In this document: piece by piece, positions 14,702-24,320 of the stretch | How positions within the stretch are numbered: the stretch's first letter is position 1 | How the letters are laid out: each line of letters begins with the position of its first letter | Assembly: GCF_038751955.1 (NCBI RefSeq) | Contig: NZ_JBCEXH010000012.1 | Coordinates: 1-32,694, forward strand | Direction of reading: 5' to 3' | Source of the DNA: Methanocalculus natronophilus | GTDB lineage: Archaea > Halobacteriota > Methanomicrobia > Methanomicrobiales > Methanocorpusculaceae | Length of the DNA: 32,694 nt | Position numbers and translations under genes: made by a program | Notes under the pieces: generated by a model | What the model saw: the letters and a program-made list of their open reading frames with translations, nothing else | The model's database searches: none | What the model was told of the DNA's origin: nothing

Positions 14702-15912
14702 TGAACGCAATTGATGTTGAACACCTGCGAAAGGAGTTTCGTATTCCTCACGAGAAACGGACAACATTATTTGAGGCTCTGACCGGTTTCCTAAGGCCTG
14801 TCCAGTATGAAACCTTCCCTGCACTCCATGATGTCACCTTCTCTGTTGAAGAAGGAGAGATGCTCGGCATCATCGGTGAGAATGGGAGCGGGAAGAGCAC
14901 CCTCCTGAAGATCCTGGCACAGATCATGCGGCCGACATCCGGATCAGTTTCTGTTCATCGCAGGCTTACACCATTTCTGGAGCTTGGTGTTGGTTTTAAC
15001 CCTGATTTTACCGCAGTTGAAAATATCAAGATGTATAGTACGATCATGGGTCTTTCACACCGGGATATTGCGGATAAAATTGATGAGATCCTTGAATTTG
15101 CAGATCTTACACATTTCCGGGACACAAAACTGAAAAATTACTCCTCAGGGATGCAGGTCCGGCTGGCTTTCTCAACCGCAATACAGACCGATCCAGAAAT
15201 TCTGCTCCTTGATGAAGTACTCGCCGTTGGTGATATGGATTTTCAGCAGAAATGTATGGATGTCCTCAAGCGTTACCGGAACGAAGGTGTTACAATTGTC
15301 TTCGTCTCCCATGATCTCGGCTCGGTTCGGAGGTTCTGTGATCGCACCCTCCTCCTTCGCCAGGGAGAGCAGGTTGCTTTAGGGGAGACAAGCGACGTTA
15401 TCGACCGGTATATTTATGGTAAGTCGGCTGAAGAGCCAACCGGAGCTGCACCTGAAGCCGATGCAGCACCTGCCGAACAGGTGGAGAGGACACGCTGGGG
15501 TGATGGTAAGGTCGAGATCACCGGAGTTAAATTCTACAATAAGTTTGGTGCTGAGAGTATCCGGTTCAACACCTTCGATCCGATGACGATCAGGATTTTT
15601 TACTCGACCCATGATTGCGTCAAAGATCCGGTTTTTGGTATCGCTCTCTACTTTGAACGTGGCGAACACCTCTACGGGACGAATACAGAATTAAAGGACA
15701 TTTCGATCGAATATATCACCGGTTCGGGATTTCTGGATCTTGAGATTGAGCGGATCCCGATGCTTGCCGGTCGGTTCCTCCTTAGCGCAGCAGTGCAGAC
15801 CCGTGATCAAAAACCCTATGACTGGCGGGACAAAGAGTTCTTCTTTGATGTTATCTCTACCGGGAGGGATGCAGGGATTGTGGATATTCCCTGCCACTGG
15901 GTTATTGAGTGA
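14701..15912 (+). CDS. Wzt-like polysaccharide export ATPase with C-terminal domain
   Basis: ATP-binding subunit that powers export of a lipid-linked glycan with the preceding permease, 403 residues. Motifs: Walker A GENGSGKST (59-67), a LTPFLELGVGFNPDFTA segment typical of Wzt/TagH, signature NYSSGMQVRLAFSTAI, Walker B ILLLDEVLAVGD and VSHD. An acidic/Ala-rich linker (about 235-260) leads to a C-terminal domain of about 150 residues that looks like the Wzt carbohydrate-binding beta-sandwich (VEITGVKFYN, FDPMTIRIFY, VFGIALYF). In bacterial O9a-type systems that domain recognises the capped end of the chain. It is the last gene of the + block, 41 bases from the end of the opposite block. Confidence 0.92.
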   Translation: MNAIDVEHLRKEFRIPHEKRTTLFEALTGFLRPVQYETFPALHDVTFSVEEGEMLGIIGENGSGKSTLLKILAQIMRPTSGSVSVHRRLTPFLELGVGFNPDFTAVENIKMYSTIMGLSHRDIADKIDEILEFADLTHFRDTKLKNYSSGMQVRLAFSTAIQTDPEILLLDEVLAVGDMDFQQKCMDVLKRYRNEGVTIVFVSHDLGSVRRFCDRTLLLRQGEQVALGETSDVIDRYIYGKSAEEPTGAAPEADAAPAEQVERTRWGDGKVEITGVKFYNKFGAESIRFNTFDPMTIRIFYSTHDCVKDPVFGIALYFERGEHLYGTNTELKDISIEYITGSGFLDLEIERIPMLAGRFLLSAAVQTRDQKPYDWRDKEFFFDVISTGRDAGIVDIPCHWVIE

Positions 15913-15953
15913 GGATTTTAGATCATTACGTTCAGAGATTCAATTATCCTAGA

Positions 15954-18900
15954 TTAGCAGTTTTTATTATTACTCCATTCGGTGTACCATTTCCCCTTGA
16001 ATATTAGATCCAACATCTGTTGGGTGCTTTGCTCCCAGCTTAAGCACGATTCATCATCTGAATTATAATTGTGTTGGTTTAGAACTTGAACCATTTCGTT
16101 AGGGAGGTCACGTGTTGAAGCAACATTAGCGACTTCCTTACACAAATGGAATTGGCCGATCTTGAGAGGGCGAAGACGCTTTGGGCCATTCTTTTCAAGC
16201 AACTTTATGAATTCACCTAAGCCGGCAATTGAAGTACATAATACACCATCGAACCGAACAATTGAATTCAACCACTTTTCCAGATCTCTCTCCTTATTGT
16301 CAATATTGTCCTGAGGTAATAATATTGGGTGAGTGTCATCAATCACAAAATAGATCCCTATTCCATGAAGACGGAGTGATTCCAGAGCCTCCTCTTGCAC
16401 ATATGATATATGTGTTTGCGGCGCTAATCCGATTAGAATATCACCTGATCGAAATTCGATCGGGTCATCTGGCAACCCGTTGAATGGACAATCTATAAAA
16501 TGTAGGGTGAAATTTCGCGCATAATGATAACCTGAACGTCCTGTGGGAACATAAACCGGCTCTACCCGATAGCCTGGTGGCGGGTTCTGGAGTAATTCTT
16601 TAAGTATGCACCTCGCCATATGCTGAATACTTCTTATACCGTCCTGTTGAACCAGGCCAGTGATATCCACCATAAGTTGATGTGCGGGGTGTTTTGACGG
16701 TAGGTTCTGTGCAATAGCAGTAGCCAGGGTTACTAATGTCCCATTATCAGAAGGCAATTTTTCTAATCGGGCTAGTGTGTTGATCAGCGCTTTTCTTCCT
16801 GTTTGCGCGTTAGCATAGAATTTTTCAATAGCCTGGACATATTGTTCAGCACATGTATGGGGTGCATGGCGCGTCAGAATCACTTCGCGTGCTCGAGTAC
16901 CCAGTTTCTGACGCCTTGAGGTGTCGCCCCACAATGCTTCCAGCGCCAGGATCAGATCGGTATCATCGAAATCATCTGGTAGCATCCATACGGCATCATC
17001 CGGTAATTCGGTGTTTGATCCGTTAGCGTTTATAATGGTTGCCAGACCATTATTCATACAATCCAGGATTGCTGCAGAGGTTTCTCCACGTGAATGTGAT
17101 CTGAGTTGAACGGCTATATCTGCAGATGCAAGATAGTACCTATAATCATCTTTTCCAACCCAACCTGTGATACGAATACGGTCACGAATGCCGCTCTTAT
17201 AAATAGTGTCCAGCATCTGTTTTCCATAGATGCCACCTTCATTTTCACCTACAAAGATTAGTTGACAGCGTTGATCCCTTGCAAGACTGGATTTCATCCA
17301 GGCATTCAGAAGACGGTGATTTTGCTTGGTTGATCCGAGGTGTCCGAAGCTGCATACTATGAAATCATCTGCTACCAGCCCAAGTGTCCTACGTGCTCCT
17401 ATCCTATCGTTTGTGCTGACTGGAACACGCAGAAGTGGAATTTTAACGTATTTATCGACCAGCTCCTTGCTGTAACATTCCTGTGCGAGTGAGATCGAGT
17501 AGTTTGAGTGAGTTATTAAACCCACTGCCCTCTGGAGAGTACTAAAGTTGCATGGAAATTTAAAGATGGTCTCTTCCATGTCTTTTGTGTGAAACCGCTT
17601 CCAGACTGCTGAATACCCGTGAGACTTATATAGCTCAACGCTCCATGCGCCGGGTGCCGTTCCAGTTAGTTCCAGATGTGCCAATATGCCACTCAGGAAA
17701 AAATCGTGCAGTACAACTATGCCCGGTATTTGATCAAGTAGATCGAACATGTGCTGATGGAATGGGGAGTTGCCGAAATGGTAGAGGATGCGATCATACT
17801 GATCGGCATGTTCTATGAACCATTCAACTGTTCGAATGGGCAGGCAAGCTTTAATCCAGGGATCAGACACTTCCGACTGAGCAACAATTACATCGATATC
17901 GTAAAAGCCGGCCAATTCGGGTAATAACTCAGCACTATAATCAGCAATACCGCTCCGTTCGGGTGGAAGAGGTGAGATATATGCCATCTTCGGACGATGG
18001 GGATGTACTTGGACTTTAGCGCAATTTTCCTCGTTTTTAGTATTTAATCGTTCAAAGGCTGCTATTGCCTTCTTGGCGCTCTTATCCCAGGAAAAGCTGT
18101 TTGCCTGCTTTGTGGCGTGGCTCCTCAGGCTCTCAAGGAGGCTGTCATTCGTCAACACCTCGGTTATTTTTGCTGCGATGGATTCTTCAGAAAATGGATC
18201 AAATAAAGCGTCTTCTCGCCCTATTACCTCCGGCAGACTGGAGGTGTTAGCTGCTATTACGGGCGCACCACATCGCATTGCTTCCAGCGCAGGAAGGCCG
18301 AAGCCTTCGTGCCATGATGGAAAAATAAAAAGCTTACACAAATTGTAAAAAGCAACCAAGTCTTCCTCGGGTATAAAACCTGTAAAGATTATTTCATTCG
18401 CTTTCAATCCTTGTTGTCGGGCGATTTTATCAAGTGCCTGCCGGGTATCGGGATGCACGGAACAGATAATTGCAAGTTGGTAATTCTGACGTATGGTAGT
18501 TGGCAAGATGGCGAAGGCCCGTATTAGCCTCTCGATGTTCTTGCGATGATCAATACCACCTGTATACATGAGAAATGGTTTTGTCAAACCGTACTTTAAA
18601 CGGAGATTTCCTTCATCTTCTGAGGGGATTACTATCCTTTGAAAGTGGTTGTCGGCATCAGTGGATATATTAACGACATCGGTTTTAGGAAGTCCAAGAT
18701 AACTGATACCTTCCTGACGGGAAGATTCGGAAATTGCCAACCACACATCTGCCCGACGTAGATGTTCGATTTTATTAAGATACCAACTTTGAACAATTGG
18801 ATTTTCAAGATAAGGTTTAGGATGAATAAGCGGTATGAGATCGTAGAGTACAACTGCAGTAGGTAATGAACAGGTAAACACTCCAATACTGGTGACGGCA

Positions 18901-19256
18901 TCATCACCCAAACCCTCGAACAAACTTGAGACCAGGACAACATCCGGTTTTAAGCTTGCCAGGAAAGCCTCACGAAGCAGTTCTGTTGCTTCACGTCGCC
19001 AGGTGTTTGATTGGATTATGGCACACACTGAACCTGGCAGATTCCAGACACGGATATTTTCCTGCGGTAGCAGACCGTCAAAGACCGAGCGAATATGTTC
19101 AATAGTATCAGGAAATCCCCCTTTCAGGGCGATAAATACTTCATGTATACCTCGATTGCGCACTATTGCCTGAGCTAGTGAGAGAGAGTACCGACCGATA
19201 CCTCTATTGCATGATCCCTTTGATTGTGCTCCTTGTAGATCGATTACAATACGCAT
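15954..19256 (-). CDS. Multi-domain GT4 glycosyltransferase (two full domains plus a truncated third)
   Basis: Large protein of 1100 residues, likely a polymerising glycosyltransferase. Domain 1 (about 1-400) is a complete GT4 with NRGIGRYS near the N-terminus, LMYTGGIDHRKNIERLI and an EX7E motif (E318-E326 in HEGFGLPALE). Domain 2 (about 423-820) starts KMAYISPLPPERSGIADYS; its donor motif is degenerate, with Asp in place of the second Glu (GETSAAILD). Domain 3 (about 863-1101) begins VDITGLVQQDGIRSIQHM like another GT N-terminal half. It runs from GQFHLC almost directly to a LSWEQSTQQMLDLI tail, so the donor-binding half is missing. The ATG at 19256 (TGATG with the upstream stop) is preferred to the TTG at 19259, and GGAG lies about ten bases upstream. 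Confidence 0.88.
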   Translation of the reverse strand: MRIVIDLQGAQSKGSCNRGIGRYSLSLAQAIVRNRGIHEVFIALKGGFPDTIEHIRSVFDGLLPQENIRVWNLPGSVCAIIQSNTWRREATELLREAFLASLKPDVVLVSSLFEGLGDDAVTSIGVFTCSLPTAVVLYDLIPLIHPKPYLENPIVQSWYLNKIEHLRRADVWLAISESSRQEGISYLGLPKTDVVNISTDADNHFQRIVIPSEDEGNLRLKYGLTKPFLMYTGGIDHRKNIERLIRAFAILPTTIRQNYQLAIICSVHPDTRQALDKIARQQGLKANEIIFTGFIPEEDLVAFYNLCKLFIFPSWHEGFGLPALEAMRCGAPVIAANTSSLPEVIGREDALFDPFSEESIAAKITEVLTNDSLLESLRSHATKQANSFSWDKSAKKAIAAFERLNTKNEENCAKVQVHPHRPKMAYISPLPPERSGIADYSAELLPELAGFYDIDVIVAQSEVSDPWIKACLPIRTVEWFIEHADQYDRILYHFGNSPFHQHMFDLLDQIPGIVVLHDFFLSGILAHLELTGTAPGAWSVELYKSHGYSAVWKRFHTKDMEETIFKFPCNFSTLQRAVGLITHSNYSISLAQECYSKELVDKYVKIPLLRVPVSTNDRIGARRTLGLVADDFIVCSFGHLGSTKQNHRLLNAWMKSSLARDQRCQLIFVGENEGGIYGKQMLDTIYKSGIRDRIRITGWVGKDDYRYYLASADIAVQLRSHSRGETSAAILDCMNNGLATIINANGSNTELPDDAVWMLPDDFDDTDLILALEALWGDTSRRQKLGTRAREVILTRHAPHTCAEQYVQAIEKFYANAQTGRKALINTLARLEKLPSDNGTLVTLATAIAQNLPSKHPAHQLMVDITGLVQQDGIRSIQHMARCILKELLQNPPPGYRVEPVYVPTGRSGYHYARNFTLHFIDCPFNGLPDDPIEFRSGDILIGLAPQTHISYVQEEALESLRLHGIGIYFVIDDTHPILLPQDNIDNKERDLEKWLNSIVRFDGVLCTSIAGLGEFIKLLEKNGPKRLRPLKIGQFHLCKEVANVASTRDLPNEMVQVLNQHNYNSDDESCLSWEQSTQQMLDLIFKGKWYTEWSNNKNC

Positions 19257-20479
19257 CAATAGCCTCTCCTTCTATCTCGCTCAATAGCTGCTTTCAGTTC
19301 AGTATAGGTGCAACGAGCTGAGGGAGTAAGGTCCGAATATTCTGCTATTGCCTTTTCAGGGTTGTTATATGTGATCTGTACTGTCTTTCCACCTGAGCTT
19401 ATTCTTCCTTCTACAACAAACCTGTATAGCCGGGTTTCAAGTGCAGGAATTCTATGTAAAAAAGCCATTGCTCTTATCTTTAGCCTAGGGCGAGCCAGAA
19501 TGAAATGAGCTACATAGGCCAGGATGAAACTGAACACATGTTTTATTCCATATTTGACTCTTTGTAGAGCACCTGCACCCCTTGCCCTTATCCAGAGAAG
19601 TATGTCAAATGCAATTCGTAGTGGACGGGTGATACGCCAGCAGATGCTAGCCTGCATGGAATGGAGTTCCCTGCTTAGCTCATCATTTTTTGTTTTGGCA
19701 CTGCTCAACGCAGTGGTGGCTTGATGAGCTTTTACTTCGGCTTGATGAGCTTTTACTTCGGCTTGATGGGCTTTTACTTCGGCTTGCTGCTGTATATCTA
19801 ACTTAATGTGGTCAAAGACGTTGGGGGGGTATTTAAATGCAGGGAGTAGTTCAGCATGCTCATTTGCTATGTAAAAGCGATTCAATCCATCTGCATAAGC
19901 GAAATCGTAACTTGCGGTGAGAAGAATTGGCTCCCATGCATCATAACTCTCTTCTTGGGATGAGGGTATTGTTGCTTCAACGATAACAATCCAGGGGCGA
20001 AATTTTGACCAATCGTTCCCTCTCAGTACTGGTTCTTCTGAACCTTCCACATCTACTTTAAGAAAATGAACGTCTTGGTCATTCGGCACATGTTCTTCCC
20101 ACAAGGCAGCAAGGGTTATAATTTCTACTTCCCGTTTCTGTACTACCCATCCTGCCTTGGTATGTTTTTGTGCAATATCCTCGTCAAGTGTTGATAAACC
20201 TGTTTCGCGCACAACATGAAGGGTTTGTATGCCTGTCTTATCACCCACTGCATTGCTTAAATTTACGTCACGAGTTCTATGCTTTTGAAGTAGGGCGTGT
20301 GAATCTGGATCTGGCTCGATATTAATCCCTTGCCAACCTCGCTCGTAAAATGCTCGTGTTACAGAGTCAACATCCGGGCGCCACGCACCCACATCAATAT
20401 AATATCCATTCTCAATGTGTTTTAGTGCCCGCCAGAGCATTACGTCTTCAAAGTTTTGTGCATATGATATGAAAGTCAT
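19256..20479 (-). CDS. FkbM-family methyltransferase with heptad-repeat linker
   Basis: SAM-dependent methyltransferase, probably O-methylating a glycan, 407 residues. The N-terminal domain (1-215) has NFEDVMLWRAL, the SAM-binding YYIDVGAWRPDVDSVT, INIEPDPD, and the FkbM pattern FLKVDVEGSEEPVLRG (139-153). The segment 232-252 consists of three exact QAEVKAH units encoded by three near-identical 21-bp DNA repeats (19721-19785). It continues into a predicted coiled coil that ends at ASICWRITRPLR, a motif often found at the end of such linkers in glycan enzymes. The C-terminal 120 residues include a hydrophobic stretch. It is translationally coupled to the multi-domain glycosyltransferase, suggesting that they work together. 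Confidence 0.88.
   Translation of the reverse strand: MTFISYAQNFEDVMLWRALKHIENGYYIDVGAWRPDVDSVTRAFYERGWQGINIEPDPDSHALLQKHRTRDVNLSNAVGDKTGIQTLHVVRETGLSTLDEDIAQKHTKAGWVVQKREVEIITLAALWEEHVPNDQDVHFLKVDVEGSEEPVLRGNDWSKFRPWIVIVEATIPSSQEESYDAWEPILLTASYDFAYADGLNRFYIANEHAELLPAFKYPPNVFDHIKLDIQQQAEVKAHQAEVKAHQAEVKAHQATTALSSAKTKNDELSRELHSMQASICWRITRPLRIAFDILLWIRARGAGALQRVKYGIKHVFSFILAYVAHFILARPRLKIRAMAFLHRIPALETRLYRFVVEGRISSGGKTVQITYNNPEKAIAEYSDLTPSARCTYTELKAAIERDRRRGY
19721..19785 (-). repeat. In-frame 21-bp tandem repeat inside the FkbM gene
   Basis: Three consecutive copies of a 21-base unit (GCTTGATGAGC plus TTTTACTTCG on the + strand) differ by one base. Each encodes seven residues (AEVKAHQ), so gain or loss of a unit lengthens or shortens the coiled coil by two helical turns without a frameshift. 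Confidence 0.9.
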
Positions 20480-20496
20480 GTGATTAGATGCTCCAA

Positions 20497-22734
20497 TTAT
20501 TCATTTTTGATGATGTCAATGTTTTTGACATACAGATCACTATTAAGGGGCTGAAAGACTCTGAACTCAATAAGGCGATTGGGATTATATGTATCTATTA
20601 ATAGATTCAATTGAATGGTTGTGTATTCTCCTTCAATGATTTCATTTACATATATGCTCCTCATCTTATCAGTCATAAAGGTTGGAGGGTTTTCATCTGT
20701 ATATGCACTATGGATATCTACTGTAAAGATGGGTTCATCTGGTTGGGTGACGTTTTCGGCTTTTATTTCATATTTTATTGTGTAATCTCCAGAATGTAGA
20801 CTTATGTACGGTCCATAAATCAAGTAACCTGATTGATTTGTTAGTCTTGAACTAATAAAGACAGTTTCATTGATTGAAGAATCATAATCTCTATAACCAA
20901 CTCCTGATTGGATGCTAAATCTATTTAGTATCATAAAATAAGGAATAGTGTAATCTTGGTATTGGATCACTTCTCCGGGGGTGTATACTCGATATGTTGG
21001 TTTCCAGGAGCTTGGAAGCCAGCTATGTCCAGTAATTGTATATTGCGTCATAGGAGGTAGGTATTCTCTGCTCAAATCAAAATATTCTTTCGACCAAAAA
21101 TAATAATAATACCATCGTTCCCGTTCTTCCGGCTCACTAATTGAGAGAATAGATTGCCCTGGGAACTCATATGACAACTGTAACTCTGATGCTATAGTTT
21201 GTGGAATATCACCTAGTGTAACAGGTGCATCTGATATGATGAGTTCTCCATCTGAATCAAATGGTTTCACAAGCATAAGGGGTATCCCAGAGGTGATTAC
21301 TCTTTTATCAACCAAATATTCATTTATTGAATCTACTCCACTCAAAGGTTGATAATTCAGACCGATTGATCCCCCTGGATTTCCATGATCTGCAATTATA
21401 AATATCATAGAATTATCGTAGATATCATGTTTCCTTAGCTGGTCAATGAGTCCTCCGCTTATCTTCAATGCCGCTTTTGCCTGCTCTTTGGCTCCTGAAC
21501 GATTCTGAGGTAAATCTTCCTTATGTAATTGTGAGTTCAATGTGTATGGAGCATGAGCTCCCCAGATATGATAAAATTTGAACACTTTATTATTATCGGA
21601 CACACTGGTATCAGAAACCAATGTATTGTAGAAGATCACATCACGATGAAGATCATCTCCATTCCCTAAATCAACAAAGGGTATTGTATGGAAATACCTC
21701 TTGAAAATATGTGGTAAATATCGGAACAAAGTGAGCTCACGTAGTTCCGATGCCCCCTTTTGACCATCAACCACTCTGTCTACCTCACTTTGTTGCTTAA
21801 TACCAACACTCGAAGCAATTTCCTCTCCAAGATATATTTCAGGCCCGAATAAGGGATAGAGATCCACTCTATATCCACTCTCTTTTATCGCCTTTGGAAT
21901 CGAATTCTCTAAAAATGAGTTTTTAATATGCTCCTGTATTGGAATAGAATTGTCATAGTGTTTTCCTGTTAGTATGTATGTAACAGATGGATATGTTGTG
22001 GGATGCCCTCCAACCGCATTCCTATAAAACGTAAACCCGTCAAACATTTCCCGGTATTCCGGATCCTCATCAATGATCTCCTGGAAGAGATCCGATTGGA
22101 ACATATCCAGCACCAGGATAATAACATTCTGTTCAGATGAGAACTCAAACATCGCTTCATCATCATAGCCGATTGCATAGCTCTTCCACTCGGGCTCGTC
22201 GGGTGCCTGGTACACCTCGGCGACGAGCCCTCCTCCCTGGATGACGAGGAGCAGGACGCTCGCAAGGGCGATATGCTTGTAGAAGGATGGGCCTTTGAAG
22301 AGGGCGAGAGCGAGGAGAGCGATCCAGATTACTGAGTCGATGATCCCGTTGATGAGGTAATCCTCCCAGATGATCGCTCTTCCATCAAGGACTCCATAAT
22401 CCCAGACCAGGATATGCCCCTGTATCCAGAAGAGCAGGCCGAGTGCAAACACAATGGCAACCGCCCGCTGGTGCACGGTGCCTTTGAGCAGGATCAGGAC
22501 GATGGCGAGGATGGCTCCCGCTGCAAGAGAGTATGCAACAAAGAGCCAGACAAGGTCAGTATAGTAATAGGGGATCTGCAGGAGATTTGTATAATATAGG
22601 TATGACGGGCCGAAGAACAGGAGGGTGACTGATAACAGAAATGATGCTCCAACGGCTGCCTTCACCGTATCCGGGTCGCTGAATCTGCCACGGATGTAAT
22701 CTTTGTTATTTTTTATTTTATCTTGTATCGTCAT
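20497..22734 (-). CDS. Membrane alkaline-phosphatase-superfamily (sulfatase/LtaS-like) protein
   Basis: Predicted membrane enzyme of 745 residues that may transfer or remove a phospho- or sulfo-group on a glycan or lipid outside the cell. Four or five transmembrane helices lie between about 25 and 172. The catalytic domain follows: VIILVLDMFQSD (metal Asp near 210), GGHPTTYPSVTYILTGKHY with the likely Thr nucleophile near 246, HIWGAHAPYTL (His near 389 and 394) and IIADHG (Asp449, His450). About 220 further residues rich in beta structure follow. The DNA for the membrane part (about 22200-22730) is clearly GC-richer than that for the catalytic part, suggesting a mosaic gene. It overlaps the upstream methyltransferase by four bases and has a GGAGG site. 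Confidence 0.85.
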   Translation of the reverse strand: MTIQDKIKNNKDYIRGRFSDPDTVKAAVGASFLLSVTLLFFGPSYLYYTNLLQIPYYYTDLVWLFVAYSLAAGAILAIVLILLKGTVHQRAVAIVFALGLLFWIQGHILVWDYGVLDGRAIIWEDYLINGIIDSVIWIALLALALFKGPSFYKHIALASVLLLVIQGGGLVAEVYQAPDEPEWKSYAIGYDDEAMFEFSSEQNVIILVLDMFQSDLFQEIIDEDPEYREMFDGFTFYRNAVGGHPTTYPSVTYILTGKHYDNSIPIQEHIKNSFLENSIPKAIKESGYRVDLYPLFGPEIYLGEEIASSVGIKQQSEVDRVVDGQKGASELRELTLFRYLPHIFKRYFHTIPFVDLGNGDDLHRDVIFYNTLVSDTSVSDNNKVFKFYHIWGAHAPYTLNSQLHKEDLPQNRSGAKEQAKAALKISGGLIDQLRKHDIYDNSMIFIIADHGNPGGSIGLNYQPLSGVDSINEYLVDKRVITSGIPLMLVKPFDSDGELIISDAPVTLGDIPQTIASELQLSYEFPGQSILSISEPEERERWYYYYFWSKEYFDLSREYLPPMTQYTITGHSWLPSSWKPTYRVYTPGEVIQYQDYTIPYFMILNRFSIQSGVGYRDYDSSINETVFISSRLTNQSGYLIYGPYISLHSGDYTIKYEIKAENVTQPDEPIFTVDIHSAYTDENPPTFMTDKMRSIYVNEIIEGEYTTIQLNLLIDTYNPNRLIEFRVFQPLNSDLYVKNIDIIKNE

Positions 22735-24122
22735 TCCTTCCTCCTCATTAAGTACATAATCCTTCCCGAATCCCTGATCGCGCCAGTCTGCTCAATGGTG
22801 AAATACCGGCTGAAAGCTTGCTCAAATTCTTCCTGTGAATAGTTATCAAAGATATCCTTTCTACCAGAAAGTAGCCGCTGCACCTGTACATCATCTTTTG
22901 GAATAAATTCGATGATGAGAGATCTACCAAGTCCGGAGAAGAATCTGGCAATCATATCAAGGGGCACGTTATTCGAGATGGCAAGGTGGTGAACAAGAGC
23001 AAGGGCGAGGATAGTATCCACCGGACCGCGATCGGCAAGCGAGTCACGCTCCCGGTTCTCCCATCCAATTCCCGGACTCGGGTTGGTGAGATCAAGGAGA
23101 AGAGGGATGATATTTGGCTCTTCATTTCGCCGAAGCTCCTGATAATTAAGCTCGACACAGGCGGGATCAATATCGAAAGAGATGGTCGGTATGCCGCGAG
23201 TGCCTGCCAGCCGGCTGAACTCTCCGGTATTTGCACCAAAATCCCAGACATATGAAGGCTTCAGAATATCCAGGTATTTACCAACAAGCTCCTTTTTATC
23301 TGCAAACCCTTCATCAGAATACGAGTTGTCAGCATAATAATCACGCCATTCAGTATTCTCCGGGAGCCATTTTAGGTCCCTGACCGCATTCATGAGACTG
23401 TCGAGAAGACCAAGGTGCCCAATTCTGCTAACATTTGTATGGGCAGGCCTTTTTACAGAGCCTGATGTATCTGCATACTTCTTCTGGCTTCGTGCATGAA
23501 GATGGATATGAAGCAGGCTCTGCTTCTTCAGCCAGGATCGTTTCGGAAGGAGTGCACTTGCCAGGTCAAGCGGTACTCCATCAATATAAACCCGGAGCAA
23601 TTGATTCAGCCTGATATCGGTCTGCTGCATCAGGAGGAGCGGTGCAAGAAAATGCTGGCAAAACTGGCGGTATGCCACCCAGGGTTCTCCCTCGATATAT
23701 CGCTCAAATGAGAGGGTATCGATAAAAACAGGTGTTCCATCAAGGAATTGAATATTATATGCACTTGCATCCTTTAGGGTCATACTGTGTTCCAATGCAA
23801 GCTTTTCCATCTGTAATGTTATCAGAGCTGCATCCTTCAATTGACTAAAACACCACTCATAGGGATAGGAGATGAATGGGATTGTCTTCGGCTGGATAAC
23901 CTTGTAAGCAATACCTGGAATTTCAGGTTGTATATCTGTCTCCTGATGAGGAATGAGAAGTTTTTTGGATACGAGTGTTTCATAAAGACCAGAAGAGATG
24001 AATGCTTCGAAATCTTTTCGGAAACATGTATTTATCTGACGATAGAGCATTCCATCGCGTCTAAATAAAAAACCACTGGGATCACGGAATGACGCGGGAA
24101 TTTGACCTTGAGGATTATTCAC
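22731..24122 (-). CDS. SAM-dependent methyltransferase with N-terminal extension
   Basis: Protein of 463 residues. The first 240 begin ASFRDPSGFLFRRDG and include a kinase-like phrase (LKDASAYNIQFLDGTPVFIDTLSF), a layout seen in NoeA-like and related sugar methyltransferases. The C-terminal half is a class I methyltransferase fold with the SAM motif VWDFGANTGEFSRLA, acidic SFDIDP, and LALALVHHLAI. The frame is open to a TTG at 24152, but GGTGAGG on the - strand lies seven bases before the GTG at 24122. Starting there gives MNNPQGQIPASFRDP, which fits the conserved region and overlaps the small upstream gene by eight bases. The target is unknown; the locus suggests glycan O-methylation. Confidence 0.82.
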   Translation of the reverse strand: MNNPQGQIPASFRDPSGFLFRRDGMLYRQINTCFRKDFEAFISSGLYETLVSKKLLIPHQETDIQPEIPGIAYKVIQPKTIPFISYPYEWCFSQLKDAALITLQMEKLALEHSMTLKDASAYNIQFLDGTPVFIDTLSFERYIEGEPWVAYRQFCQHFLAPLLLMQQTDIRLNQLLRVYIDGVPLDLASALLPKRSWLKKQSLLHIHLHARSQKKYADTSGSVKRPAHTNVSRIGHLGLLDSLMNAVRDLKWLPENTEWRDYYADNSYSDEGFADKKELVGKYLDILKPSYVWDFGANTGEFSRLAGTRGIPTISFDIDPACVELNYQELRRNEEPNIIPLLLDLTNPSPGIGWENRERDSLADRGPVDTILALALVHHLAISNNVPLDMIARFFSGLGRSLIIEFIPKDDVQVQRLLSGRKDIFDNYSQEEFEQAFSRYFTIEQTGAIRDSGRIMYLMRRKE

Positions 24123-24320
24123 TATCGCCCTCACCACGAGCTTTTTTTCCAAAGTAATTTTTTATTTTCATCCAATATATCTTAACTGCAAACCCAACCC
24201 CAAGAACGGTAGCAATCATCATCTGGAATAGAATACTTGCAGTACCGGGATCAAGATAAGCTGATGCCGGGGTGACCAATAACCCAACTGAAAATAAACT
24301 CAACAAAAGAATTACTAGGG

